A DNA stretch of 8,451 nucleotides, from positions 1-8,451 of the forward strand of contig CAZJZW010000025.1 in assembly GCA_964550665.1 (NCBI GenBank), in the 5' to 3' direction. The position numbers and the translations under genes are program-made. Below are positions 1 through 6,143 of this stretch, in pieces. The DNA comes from JAUPTX01 sp964550665 (GTDB taxonomy: Bacteria; Patescibacteriota; Minisyncoccia; Phycocordibacterales; CSBR16-119). The notes below the pieces were generated by a model. It had not been told where the DNA came from and ran no database searches. It saw nothing but the letters and a program-made list of their open reading frames with translations. Every line of letters starts with the position of its first letter. Within the stretch, counting starts at the first letter, position 1.

Positions 1-3
1 TTT

Positions 4-765
4 TTATTCAGTGAAATATTTTAAATCAATAAAGTCAGCAATGCCTCTTGCTACTACAGTAAACTCTGGCGTTCCATACGCATATGGCACCACTTGATAT
101 GTTTGGAAAATAAAGACGAGTGATGTGTCGGTAGCGTACCATGTTGCCCAGTTTGCAGGCTCTGGTGCCAAACCTTCATGCATCGCCACTTCTTTATATT
201 TTTCATCTAAGAATTTATCCCCTAGAGCTGCTAGAACTGGTAAATACTCTGATGGACCTTTTTTAAAAAGATTATTCAAAGAGATTCTCTTCCCTGTTTC
301 TTTTTCATAATTAAAAGTCAGAACTTCTAAGTTACCATGTGCCCCACCGGTGAAAACTGAAGATTTAATAATATATGTCTGTATATTTTTTGATTCTTTT
401 AGTTCATAAGAAAAATCAAGAGTGTATTTCATTCCACGATTAAAACCTAACATTTCTTTATCTTCTTCTGTTATATTTTCAAAACCTGATTCTGTTTTGA
501 ACTGATTTACACGATCAGAAACCCATCGCTCAATATCTAGCTTTACGTTTTCGTCGGTTATACCAGAGAGTTTATATGTAATTTTATAGAACTCTGTTTC
601 TTCTGTTTCCCAAAGAGCTGGTTTTGGCTGTTCTTCTAACGGCACTTTTTCATCTATCCAAATATCTGGGTTATCTACCACTACAGGCTTACGTTCTTTA
701 AACACCCCAAGATATAGAGAAAACCCAAGCATGAGTATTAAAATAATAGCTTTTCCTTTTGTCAT
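4..765 (-). CDS. Membrane-anchored DUF4163/DUF3298 (RsiV/PdaC-like) protein
   Basis: A 253-residue protein with one N-terminal membrane helix (about residues 4-21) and the rest predicted outside the cell. Residues 55-90 resemble DUF4163, the GGAHGN motif is the usual centre of this fold, and the C-terminal part (NWATWYATDTSLVFIF followed by VVPYAYGTPEFTV) matches DUF3298. These domains occur together in RsiV-type anti-sigma factors that bind lysozyme, and DUF4163 occurs in the peptidoglycan deacetylase PdaC. No catalytic domain or cytoplasmic sigma-binding part is visible, so only an envelope role can be inferred. I start at the ATG at 763-765 because an extended -10 box lies 6 nt upstream, giving a leaderless mRNA; an ATG 21 nt further upstream would overlap that promoter. 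Family confidence is good, function unknown. Confidence 0.8.
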   Translation of the reverse strand: MTKGKAIILILMLGFSLYLGVFKERKPVVVDNPDIWIDEKVPLEEQPKPALWETEETEFYKITYKLSGITDENVKLDIERWVSDRVNQFKTESGFENITEEDKEMLGFNRGMKYTLDFSYELKESKNIQTYIIKSSVFTGGAHGNLEVLTFNYEKETGKRISLNNLFKKGPSEYLPVLAALGDKFLDEKYKEVAMHEGLAPEPANWATWYATDTSLVFIFQTYQVVPYAYGTPEFTVVARGIADFIDLKYFTE

Positions 766-771
766 AATGAC

Positions 772-780
772 AGTATAGCA
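772..780 (-). promoter_or_regulatory. Extended -10 promoter (TGC-TATACT) for the DUF3298 gene
   Basis: Read on the minus strand, TGCTATACT is followed by 6 nt and the ATG at 765. Transcription should start at or next to the start codon, so the mRNA would be leaderless. There is no good -35 box. Confidence 0.5.
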
Positions 781-784
781 AAAC

Positions 785-822
785 AAAAAGAGCCAAGCAC
801 GTGAAGTGGCTTGGCTCTTTTT
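785..822. terminator. Bidirectional intrinsic terminator after the SIMPL gene
   Basis: A 14-bp perfect inverted repeat (AAAAAGAGCCAAGC at 785-798 against 809-822) with a 10-nt loop and T runs on both sides. It ends the SIMPL-domain transcript on the minus strand and insulates the downstream DUF3298 promoter. Confidence 0.85.
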
Positions 823-826
823 TCTT

Positions 827-1567
827 TTAATTTAGTGCAAACGTCGCTCTTACTGTTACTGATATATCTTTTTCTTTTGTAGAAGTATCATATGAGCCAT
901 AATCTGAAACATCGATTGAGTTTGGTGATAACACTTGGACTACACCGCCAGTAGATGATTTAAGCTTCCCAATACTTCCTCCAGAACTTTTTGCTATTTC
1001 ACTAGCCCTTGCCTTCGCGTCTTGGATTGCTCCACCCAAAAGCTCAATTCTCTTTTCTGCAAGACCGCTGTACAGGTATTGGATTCCATAACTTTGGAAC
1101 AATACATTTTTATTCACAAGGGACGAGATGGAATTTGCAACATCTTCAACTTTAGCTATTTCTTTTGAATTGATATCGATTGCTTGTCTGAACTCATATC
1201 GTTTTGGCTGGTTTTGAGCACCTTCACCATATTGGTAGACTTCATTAACAGATACAGGTTGGATTGAATATTCTTCGGTAGTTAGTCCTTTTTCTTTTAG
1301 AAAGGCTTCGATTGTTTTAACATCAGATGCAACAGCAGCGTAACCACCCTTTAGGTCAAATTCTGAAGCTGTTCGCACAACTGAACCAGTAAACTTCGCT
1401 GAGTCAGAAGTTACGCGAACTTTTGCAGAACCAGTAGAGGTTATAGTATCTGCATCCCCTTTGATTTTAGATATAAAAACTCCTCCGACCAAAGCAGCGA
1501 TAACGAGACAGATCCCTAAAATAAGAGATGGGTAGAAAAAAGGTCTTTCGAATAAATTTTGATTCAT
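827..1567 (-). CDS. SIMPL domain (DUF541) membrane-anchored protein
   Basis: A 246-residue protein with a short cytoplasmic N-terminus, one membrane helix at about residues 12-33, and an extracytoplasmic SIMPL/DUF541 domain. Family hallmarks are the opening strand TSTGSAKVRVTSDSAKFTGS, a long helix containing AFLKEKGLTTEEYSIQPVSV, the second repeat ending ELLGGAIQDAKARASEIAKS, and the C-terminal strand KEKDISVTVRATFAL. Characterised relatives (BP26/OMP28 of Brucella, YggE) form ring-like oligomers and are linked to stress, but the molecular role is unclear. The gene has its own -10 box 30 nt upstream and its own terminator. There is no Shine-Dalgarno sequence. Confidence 0.9.
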   Translation of the reverse strand: MNQNLFERPFFYPSLILGICLVIAALVGGVFISKIKGDADTITSTGSAKVRVTSDSAKFTGSVVRTASEFDLKGGYAAVASDVKTIEAFLKEKGLTTEEYSIQPVSVNEVYQYGEGAQNQPKRYEFRQAIDINSKEIAKVEDVANSISSLVNKNVLFQSYGIQYLYSGLAEKRIELLGGAIQDAKARASEIAKSSGGSIGKLKSSTGGVVQVLSPNSIDVSDYGSYDTSTKEKDISVTVRATFALN

Positions 1568-1596
1568 AGATTAAAAAGATTAGTTGTAATAACCTT

Positions 1597-1602
1597 ATTA
1601 TA
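1597..1602 (-). promoter_or_regulatory. -10 box (TATAAT) for the SIMPL gene
   Basis: Consensus TATAAT on the minus strand, leaving a leader of about 23 nt. It lies immediately after the stop codon of the upstream membrane-protein gene, so the SIMPL gene can be expressed separately. A 7-bp inverted repeat (TTCTCTC/GAGAGAA, 1609-1625) fills the expected spacer and -35 area and might be an operator; it lacks a T run, so it is not a terminator. Confidence 0.5.
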
Positions 1603-1604
1603 CT

Positions 1605-2096
1605 CTATTTCTCTCTTCGAGAGAATCTAAATTTTCTATGACTTTTTGGCTCTGCTAAATAAATAAAGACCAGTGAGCCGACGAACCTACCCAGAGTAAC
1701 CCCGAAAGCTGTAAAGAAAGTATAGGCTAGAACTTTTGAAACTTCGCCCTCGAAAAAACCATGCATATATATATCTGAAAGTAATCTTGCTGCTATATAT
1801 AGAATAATGATGACTACTCCCCAAATATCCATCTTAAGTGTCACCATCATTTTTCGCTTCTTGTCCCAAGAAACTTCATTTATCTTTGCCAAAAGAAAGA
1901 AGCCGAAAAGAAACGAGAAAGCCACAGCCAAGAAAACATGGAACCAATAAAATCCTTCAAATAAAATATCATAGACGGTAATAAGCCCGAATATAAAAGA
2001 TAGAACTTCAAAAATACGAAGTCTCCTTTTAAGCTTCTTATCTATCTTTCCGTCACGAGAAAGCTCGTCTGCTGTTTTTGTTAATTCATCGATCAT
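1605..2096 (-). CDS. Small membrane protein, four predicted helices, unknown function
   Basis: A 163-residue protein I do not recognise. A charged, Lys/Arg-rich cytoplasmic N-terminus (residues 1-27) precedes four hydrophobic segments at about 28-46, 50-70, 91-110 and 122-147, and the tail is strongly basic (PKSHRKFRFSRREK), which suggests both ends are inside. Its ATG overlaps the TGA of the preceding DUF417-like gene in an ATGA arrangement, so the two are almost certainly translationally coupled and may work together in the membrane. No catalytic motif is visible. Confidence 0.75.
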   Translation of the reverse strand: MIDELTKTADELSRDGKIDKKLKRRLRIFEVLSFIFGLITVYDILFEGFYWFHVFLAVAFSFLFGFFLLAKINEVSWDKKRKMMVTLKMDIWGVVIIILYIAARLLSDIYMHGFFEGEVSKVLAYTFFTAFGVTLGRFVGSLVFIYLAEPKSHRKFRFSRREK

Positions 2097-2536
2097 TTGT
2101 TTTTTATTGGATGCAAATGTGCGGCGATACCCACAGCGGCGGCGATAAGCACAACATTTTTAATAATATATTGCCCTTCGAGAGTTGGGACCATAAATTT
2201 TTGCCAAGTTTCTTCAGGCAAGAAAATAAGTGGGCCAAAGGTTGTAATCATATGAATTAAAAGAAGTGGAATAACAACTCTTTCCATACCCTTAATAAGA
2301 AACAAGACTCCAATTAAACACTCAAAAATTCCAAACAACACAAGGAACGTGGAAAATTCCATAAAGGGAATCGTGTTTTCAAAAAGCCTTTGAACTACCC
2401 CACCCGCAGGTGAAAGACCGATGACTTTTAAAAAACCAAACCAAAAGAAGACAATAAAAAGCCCAATACGCGCCGAAGGAATAAATATTTTTCTAAAGAA
2501 ATGAATAATTTTTGAATCGATGTTTTTTATTCTCAT
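2093..2536 (-). CDS. DUF417/DoxX-like membrane protein (YkgB/RclC type)
   Basis: A 147-residue protein with four predicted membrane helices. Segment ARIGLFIVFFWFGFLKVIG (22-40) and the late motif EGQYIIKNVVLIAAA (120-134) are characteristic of the DUF417 (YkgB/RclC) branch of the DoxX-like superfamily. Members are inner-membrane proteins linked in E. coli to reactive-chlorine resistance; the biochemical activity is not established, and in this organism the role is inference. It is the first gene of a two-gene operon. It is transcribed from an extended -10 box about 28 nt upstream, with no Shine-Dalgarno sequence before the ATG. Confidence 0.8.
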   Translation of the reverse strand: MRIKNIDSKIIHFFRKIFIPSARIGLFIVFFWFGFLKVIGLSPAGGVVQRLFENTIPFMEFSTFLVLFGIFECLIGVLFLIKGMERVVIPLLLIHMITTFGPLIFLPEETWQKFMVPTLEGQYIIKNVVLIAAAVGIAAHLHPIKNK

Positions 2537-2564
2537 AGTAGTACATTACTTTTTATAATAATAT

Positions 2565-2573
2565 ATTATACCA
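2565..2573 (-). promoter_or_regulatory. Extended -10 promoter (TGG-TATAAT) for the DUF417 operon
   Basis: A perfect TATAAT with an upstream TG on the minus strand, leaving a leader of about 21 nt. It directly follows the terminator of the upstream gene, and the expected -35 area falls inside that hairpin. Confidence 0.6.
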
Positions 2574-2578
2574 AAGAA

Positions 2579-2605
2579 AAAGCACCGACTAGGAGTCGAC
2601 GCTTT
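2579..2605 (-). terminator. Intrinsic terminator overlapping a stop codon
   Basis: On the minus strand, AAAGCGTCGACT pairs with AGTCGGTGCTTT across a CCT loop, followed by TTC. Two of the 12 pairs are G-U wobbles on this strand but mismatches on the plus strand, which fixes the direction. The TAG stop of the upstream gene lies within the hairpin. Confidence 0.75.
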
Positions 2606-3158
2606 CATTGTCTTCTTCTTTCATAGGCATATCCCTCATCTGTCCCCACCCGAGAGGTCTGCCCGTTTCTCGATCAATAAGAACTCCATCGGCAGAACTT
2701 TGGTCTTTTATGCAAGCAAGTGCAAGTAATCGCAAGACCGCATTCATTCTTGGGTTTTTGGTTCCACCCCCAAACGTCCTAAAACGCATTACACCAGACA
2801 TTGCATACCTTCTTTTGTCATCAAAACCCTGGAGCTCGAAATCAACCCAGGCATCCCCGTCACTTGAAAATCCGAGCCAAAATCCAGAATTATGACCGTC
2901 TGTATCGTCTTGAGATACGAATATCGACTTATTAAAAGGAATATTCGCTGGCCAATGAAAACCCCTTTCAAAAAGCTCGTCAATCAGAGCCTCAGGGTAT
3001 TTTTCTAAAAGCCAATTTATAAGATATGCAACATTGGGAGGAACCCTGTTCTCTTCATCACCTGAAAGCCAATCATTTATGGTCCTGCCAGAATCATCAA
3101 CATCTTCTTCCGGAATGTAAAAGTTTTGACGTTCCATGAAATTGAACTTTTCACTCAT
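2589..3158 (-). CDS. Conserved-looking protein of unknown function (189 aa)
   Basis: I do not recognise this soluble, acidic protein. It begins MSEKFNFMERQNFYIPEED, has a helical stretch PPNVAYLINWLLEKYPEAL, then a strand-rich centre (NSGFWLGFSSDGDAWVDFEL) and a C-terminal helix MNAVLRLLALACIKD, and ends in an acidic tail. It has no signal peptide and no membrane segment. I chose the ATG at 3156-3158; an upstream ATG at 3192-3194 would add a hydrophobic leader-like stretch that looks like intergenic sequence, and an internal ATG 21 nt downstream is also possible. The gene is monocistronic, with its own terminator overlapping the stop codon. No clear promoter is visible; a weak TATCAG lies 8 nt before the ATG. 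Confidence 0.65.
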   Translation of the reverse strand: MSEKFNFMERQNFYIPEEDVDDSGRTINDWLSGDEENRVPPNVAYLINWLLEKYPEALIDELFERGFHWPANIPFNKSIFVSQDDTDGHNSGFWLGFSSDGDAWVDFELQGFDDKRRYAMSGVMRFRTFGGGTKNPRMNAVLRLLALACIKDQSSADGVLIDRETGRPLGWGQMRDMPMKEEDNESVDS

Positions 3159-3274
3159 AGTACCCGCTGATAAAAAATTAATCAAGCAAAACAAATAGCA
3201 GAGGAAGTTAGAACTGTCTTTGAGAAGAGGAACGATGCGACGATTTATATTCCTAGTTTTTCAAATACCAGACT

Positions 3275-3574
3275 TTATAAATTAGAAAAATATCTGATAG
3301 CCTGGTTTACAGTTTCAATATATTGTTCCTCCTCTGGTGTGTCTCTATATTTTTCTCCGAGATTACTTTCATAAATCTTTAGTCTTTTGAGAGCTACATC
3401 TAACTTTTCTTTATCACCAATTGAATTGACCGCCTCATTAAAATAGTTGCTTATTTGCTCAAGAATAAATCTCGTATTACTACCCTCTTCCCATTTCACA
3501 ATCTCCCTCTCTAAGACCACCTTGGTGTTATCAAGGTTAATACCCGTTCTCTTGTTTTCCATTTTTCCTTCCAT
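3275..3574 (-). CDS. Small helical protein of unknown function (99 aa)
   Basis: A short, charged, probably all-alpha soluble protein (ILEQISNYFNEAVNSIG and KLDVALKRLKIYESNLGEK are amphipathic helices) that I cannot assign. Two starts are possible. The ATG at 3572-3574 lies 7 nt after a perfect extended -10 box and would be leaderless. The ATG at 3560-3562 is preceded by GGAAGG, one of the few Shine-Dalgarno-like sequences in the window, and would give a 95-residue protein. I keep the outer start. The gene lies alone between tRNA-His and the unknown 189-residue protein. Confidence 0.6.
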   Translation of the reverse strand: MEGKMENKRTGINLDNTKVVLEREIVKWEEGSNTRFILEQISNYFNEAVNSIGDKEKLDVALKRLKIYESNLGEKYRDTPEEEQYIETVNQAIRYFSNL

Positions 3575-3581
3575 GGCAAAG

Positions 3582-3590
3582 ATTATACCA
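3582..3590 (-). promoter_or_regulatory. Extended -10 promoter (TGG-TATAAT), leaderless type
   Basis: TGGTATAAT on the minus strand sits 7 nt from the ATG at 3574, so the transcript should begin at about the start codon. Its -35 area coincides with the inverted repeat at 3603-3618. Confidence 0.6.
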
Positions 3591-3602
3591 GCTTTATCCC
3601 TC

Positions 3603-3639
3603 CTTGGTTAGAACCAAGAAGTCCTTGTCTTTAAACAAG
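3603..3639. repeat. Two adjacent inverted repeats upstream of the 99-aa gene
   Basis: CTTGGTT-AG-AACCAAG (3603-3618, 7-bp arms) and CTTGT-N6-ACAAG (3624-3639) lie side by side and share the CTTG..CAAG edges. They lie between tRNA-His and the -10 box of the 99-residue gene and cover its -35 area. There is no T run on either strand. A repressor or activator site is plausible; a weak 3' structure of the tRNA transcript is an alternative. Confidence 0.35.
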
Positions 3640-3661
3640 ATTATTGAGAAAAATGTTGATG

Positions 3662-3733
3662 GGTGGCTAGAGAGAATTGAACTCTCGATGTCGGTACCAC
3701 AAACCGAAGTTTTACCACTAAACTATAGCCACC
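3662..3733 (-). tRNA. trnH: tRNA-His (anticodon GTG)
   Basis: A full cloverleaf folds on the minus strand: acceptor GTGGCTA/TAGCCAC, D arm GTTT/AAAC, anticodon arm TCGGT/ACCGA with loop TTGTGGT, T arm GAGAG/CTCTC with loop TTCAATT. Anticodon GTG specifies histidine. The extra 5' G (-1) faces C73, the identity element of tRNA-His, and confirms the assignment. The 3' CCA is not encoded and must be added by tRNA nucleotidyltransferase. Confidence 0.95.
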
Positions 3734-3739
3734 ATATAT

Positions 3740-3771
3740 CTCTAGAAAACTAGAGTCACTCTGTTATAGCA
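3740..3771 (-). promoter_or_regulatory. tRNA-His promoter (TGC-TATAAC) and leader hairpin
   Basis: The extended -10 box TGCTATAAC is at 3763-3771 on the minus strand. Transcription would start near 3756, so the primary transcript begins almost exactly with the hairpin CTCTAG-TTTT-CTAGAG (3740-3755), which would sit in the 5' leader removed by RNase P. The hairpin could instead be a weak terminator for the upstream operon, though it lacks a good T run. Confidence 0.45.
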
Positions 3772-3791
3772 AAATAGTAGAAATAAATCCA

Positions 3792-4214
3792 CTAAGCAAC
3801 TTTCTGAAGGTCTTCTTCTTGAGAGTTTTGAGAGTTAATAAGGTCTTCAATTTTTGTTTTTAGATTTGTATACCCTAAAAACTCATCTGAATTTTCAAGA
3901 GCAGATAACTCCCGATCAAGAATATTAATCTTGCCAATATCGGTACCTACTTCCCCGGAAGGATTTCCTACTGATTGTAAGTCTTCTTTTTCTTGGATAA
4001 GCCGTCGATACTCTTTTCCTATTTCAGTTTGCAAAAAAGTTGCATTGAAATCGTGGAAAAGGCTGGTTAGCTCCGCTGAAGAATTTTGGGCTATTTCTAA
4101 TCTTTTTTCAAACGTTGAGAAAAGAAAGGGATAGTCAGTTAAATCATCGGCTCTTTTAAAAGAATTTTCTGGCGTAGCTCGGAAAAAATTATGAAAGGAT
4201 TCTCGAAAGTTCAT
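3792..4214 (-). CDS. Small coiled-coil protein of unknown function (140 aa)
   Basis: A soluble, mostly helical protein with no signal peptide or membrane segment. Heptad-like, charge-rich helices run at about residues 34-60 and 66-85, then a Gly-rich break (GNPSGEVGTDIG), then residues 94-135. I cannot assign a family. Its ATG starts 2 nt after the stop codon of the VKOR fusion gene, so the two form an operon and are probably translationally coupled. No Shine-Dalgarno sequence is visible, consistent with coupling. A partner or scaffold role for the membrane protein is possible but unproven. Confidence 0.65.
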   Translation of the reverse strand: MNFRESFHNFFRATPENSFKRADDLTDYPFLFSTFEKRLEIAQNSSAELTSLFHDFNATFLQTEIGKEYRRLIQEKEDLQSVGNPSGEVGTDIGKINILDRELSALENSDEFLGYTNLKTKIEDLINSQNSQEEDLQKVA

Positions 4215-4216
4215 AC

Positions 4217-5248
4217 TTATTTTTGAATAGTTAATTCTTTTTTTCTTTTATATATCATCATTCTATCAAAAATCTGTGAGCCAATTACCGCCATACAAAG
4301 AAGTGCAATATATAAACTAATACCTGTACCAATTGATACCGGTATTGATTTGAGCGAACCAAGAATGAAGATTGTATACCAAGAAGTAATTGAGATTGCT
4401 CCAAGCGCGAATGCAAGCTTTCTCATAAAATGAAGTTCTCCTTTTTGATGACTAAAATTATCACCGAATGTTATTTCCATCATTCGAGGAGAAATACTGA
4501 GGTTTAGCATTATTCCATTTACAACCAAAACCAAAACTGCAACAGATTTTGTAATAAATTTTGAAGATTCAAGAAGTTTTTCTGATTGTGGAATGAAAAG
4601 TCCGATACCAGTGATAATCAGAACCCCGAGAGCAACCCAGATAACGCCAGAGAGTGTCTCCATCGTTTTATGCTCGCTTTCTGAGATTTTATAGTCTTTA
4701 AGATATTTGAAGAAGAATATGTCGGTGATAGTCGCCGCGCCGACCCCGATAGCCGCCGAAAAGGCATGGAAAATCACGATCACTGTTTTATATTTTGCGA
4801 GAAGTAATACAAGAGAAAGGTCCACACCAAAAACAGCAGTGACAAAAATAAATGTCGAGAAGCCTGCAGAAAAAAGACACCATGTACACCACTTTCTTAA
4901 AATAAAAGCTTGAATGATTACTAAGTAAACTGAGAAGAAAAATGCTCCTACGGTTAAACCTGTTATAAAGAATTTGAAGGTGTCACTCACCGTATCTGCA
5001 TTTAGAAAAATATAAGCATATGAAAGAACAATGAATGCGTAGTAAATCATCCCCATGATCTCAACTGGCACTCCTAGGAATTTTGAATACCTACTGTTTA
5101 CCACTTCTTCACAACTCCCGTTCATCGGACAAACCATAACTTCTTGTTTTTGTTTTTTTGTATATACGTACGAAGCTAACAAAAATCCAGCGATTCCAAA
5201 AATTATTGGTCCTAAATCAAAAAAAATTTTCTCTAAAACAAAAAACAT
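4217..5248 (-). CDS. VKOR-family thiol oxidoreductase fused to a second membrane domain
   Basis: A 343-residue polytopic membrane protein. Residues 1-140 are a vitamin K epoxide reductase (VKOR) domain: the loop cysteine pair C40/C46 (CPMNGSC), a serine six residues later (S52, where bacterial VKORs have a conserved serine), and the quinone-side CxxC motif C121-T-W-C124. Such proteins pass electrons from DsbA-like thioredoxins to quinone and so drive disulfide bond formation outside the membrane. The C-terminal 190 residues are not thioredoxin, the usual fusion partner. They form about five further membrane helices, starting FHAFSAAIGVGAATITDIFF with a histidine (H161) in the first helix and an acidic residue (D176) at its end. 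That domain is unidentified. First gene of a two-gene operon. Confidence 0.88.
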   Translation of the reverse strand: MFFVLEKIFFDLGPIIFGIAGFLLASYVYTKKQKQEVMVCPMNGSCEEVVNSRYSKFLGVPVEIMGMIYYAFIVLSYAYIFLNADTVSDTFKFFITGLTVGAFFFSVYLVIIQAFILRKWCTWCLFSAGFSTFIFVTAVFGVDLSLVLLLAKYKTVIVIFHAFSAAIGVGAATITDIFFFKYLKDYKISESEHKTMETLSGVIWVALGVLIITGIGLFIPQSEKLLESSKFITKSVAVLVLVVNGIMLNLSISPRMMEITFGDNFSHQKGELHFMRKLAFALGAISITSWYTIFILGSLKSIPVSIGTGISLYIALLCMAVIGSQIFDRMMIYKRKKELTIQK

Positions 5249-5276
5249 AAAAAGCTTATTAAATAATTATGGAAAT

Positions 5277-5285
5277 ATTATAACA
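5277..5285 (-). promoter_or_regulatory. Extended -10 promoter (TGT-TATAAT) for the VKOR operon
   Basis: A perfect TATAAT with upstream TG on the minus strand, about 28 nt before the VKOR ATG. It overlaps the last bases of the tRNA-Leu terminator, so termination and initiation sites are fused. The leader has no Shine-Dalgarno sequence. Confidence 0.6.
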
Positions 5286-5313
5286 AAAATACTCCGAAAA
5301 CGGAGTATTTTTG
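5284..5313. terminator. Intrinsic terminator after tRNA-Leu
   Basis: A 13-bp perfect inverted repeat (CAAAAATACTCCG, loop AAAA on the plus strand) whose minus-strand 3' arm ends in TATTTTTG. It lies 9 nt downstream of tRNA-Leu, immediately before the VKOR promoter. Confidence 0.85.
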
Positions 5314-5321
5314 TATTATTG

Positions 5322-5402
5322 TGCGCAAGAGAGGATTTGAACCTCCACGCCTTTCGGCACTACCACCTCAAGGTAGCGAGTCTACCGTTTCTCCACCTGC
5401 GC
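5322..5402 (-). tRNA. trnL: tRNA-Leu (anticodon GAG)
   Basis: An intact class II tRNA on the minus strand: acceptor GCGCAGG/CTTGCGC with one G-U pair, D stem GAG/CTC, anticodon arm CTACC/GGTAG with loop TTGAGGT, long variable arm with the GCC-GAAA-GGC hairpin, T arm GGAGG/CCTCT with loop TTCAAAT, discriminator A. Anticodon GAG reads leucine CUC and CUU codons. CCA is not encoded. Its first 21 nt are also the last six codons and stop of the endonuclease gene upstream, and no separate promoter is obvious: a TATAAA lies 5 nt before the mature 5' end but has no -35 box. Confidence 0.95.
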
Positions 5403-6083
5403 TTTTTTATAAACTCTCTGTTGTTTCTTCTCTGCGGCAAGCGCCTTTTTTATCTTTACAAGCTTCCTAGGTAAGCATACAACACGAGGATTATAGTACA
5501 TATTTATAATAATTTCCATGGCTTCTTTTTTCGCATATTTTAGCTGGAAAAATGTTCTCGTTTTATTTCCATAAAAATGACCAGTTATTTTAAGATGATT
5601 GTTGATAATTTTTCTCAACCAAACCAGGTGTTTTTTACTTGCTGAAACAAATTCAATATAAAACATATGACTTGATTTCCATCTAGGATCCCAGTACGAG
5701 TAAAAACATCCATCACCATCAAAACACCCTCTTAAATAATCAAAGAAATACTTATCTGGGATTTTTATTTCTCCAAGAGTTTTAGATTTAGCTGGGTTTA
5801 TACCGATAGAGACTAGAAATTCATAGAATAAAACATCACCGAATTGAACATGAAAATATTCTTTTTTATCATTAGAACCTGAATACTTACTTCCAATTTT
5901 TACATTAAGACCTAAGCATTTTTTGAAATTTTCTGCCTGCTCTATATCTTTAGTCGTTAAACTAATATGTCTTCCGTCTTTATATAAACAGCCATCAGTC
6001 ACTATAAGACCTATGGCATAAGCAAATTTTGCTGACCATTTTATTTTAACCTTCCCTTGAGGTTTTGTACCTCTCTTCCCCAT
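5382..6083 (-). CDS. LAGLIDADG homing endonuclease
   Basis: A 233-residue double-motif LAGLIDADG endonuclease. The first dodecapeptide is YAIGLIVTDGCL (residues 22-33, catalytic D30); the second is YLRGCFDGDGCF (116-127, catalytic D124). Both acidic residues needed for metal-dependent DNA cleavage are present, so the enzyme looks active. The spacing between motifs and the remaining 106 residues fit a monomer of two pseudo-symmetric halves that recognises a long asymmetric site. The last six codons and TAG stop lie within tRNA-Leu, and the -10 box TATAAT is 8 nt before the ATG. A degenerate tRNA-Leu piece lies just upstream. No intein motifs and no recognisable group I ribozyme core are seen, so I treat it as free-standing, with the tRNA-Leu anticodon region as its likely target (inference). 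Confidence 0.92.
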   Translation of the reverse strand: MGKRGTKPQGKVKIKWSAKFAYAIGLIVTDGCLYKDGRHISLTTKDIEQAENFKKCLGLNVKIGSKYSGSNDKKEYFHVQFGDVLFYEFLVSIGINPAKSKTLGEIKIPDKYFFDYLRGCFDGDGCFYSYWDPRWKSSHMFYIEFVSASKKHLVWLRKIINNHLKITGHFYGNKTRTFFQLKYAKKEAMEIIINMYYNPRVVCLPRKLVKIKKALAAEKKQQRVYKKAQVEKR

Positions 6084-6108
6084 ATATATCTATTATATAA
6101 CCTCAAGG
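6055..6108. repeat. 10-bp inverted repeat spanning the endonuclease start
   Basis: CCTTGAGGTT (6055-6064) is exactly complementary to AACCTCAAGG (6099-6108). The outer copy is the anticodon loop of the tRNA-Leu relic; the inner copy lies in codons 7-10 of the endonuclease. A transcript starting upstream of the relic could form a stem with the ATG in its 34-nt loop; a leaderless transcript could not. Confidence 0.5.
6092..6097 (-). promoter_or_regulatory. -10 box (TATAAT) for the endonuclease gene, leaderless type
   Basis: TATAAT on the minus strand, 8 nt before the ATG at 6083. It lacks the TG extension seen at other promoters here, and the -35 match is poor. Confidence 0.4.
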
Positions 6109-6128
6109 ATATAGCGTCTACCAGTTTT
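6099..6128 (-). pseudogene. Degenerate tRNA-Leu(GAG) fragment
   Basis: Read on the minus strand, AACTGGTAGACG followed by CCTTGAGG reproduces the D loop and anticodon loop of a tRNA-Leu. It aligns with the intact tRNA-Leu through ACCTCAAGG, TAGCG, TCTACC and GTTT on the plus strand, with three small gaps. The similarity stops at the 3' side of the anticodon loop. Upstream there is no acceptor stem that could pair, so this is not a functional gene. It lies on the opposite side of the endonuclease gene from the intact tRNA and is best explained as what remained of the tRNA when the endonuclease module inserted. Confidence 0.6.
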
Positions 6129-6143
6129 ACATAGACAAAAATC

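Noticed and set aside
2608..2895. Plus-strand frame of 95 codons
   Set aside because: It is antisense to the 189-residue minus-strand gene, which has the expected terminator and composition.
3158..3194. Start of the 189-residue protein at the upstream ATG (3194)
   Set aside because: It would add a hydrophobic stretch of 12 residues with no Shine-Dalgarno or promoter support; it looks like intergenic sequence.
5322..6128. Group I or archaeal-type intron in tRNA-Leu
   Set aside because: The tRNA is complete and contiguous, the upstream piece lacks an acceptor stem that could pair, and I see no ribozyme core around the endonuclease ORF, which fills nearly all the space.
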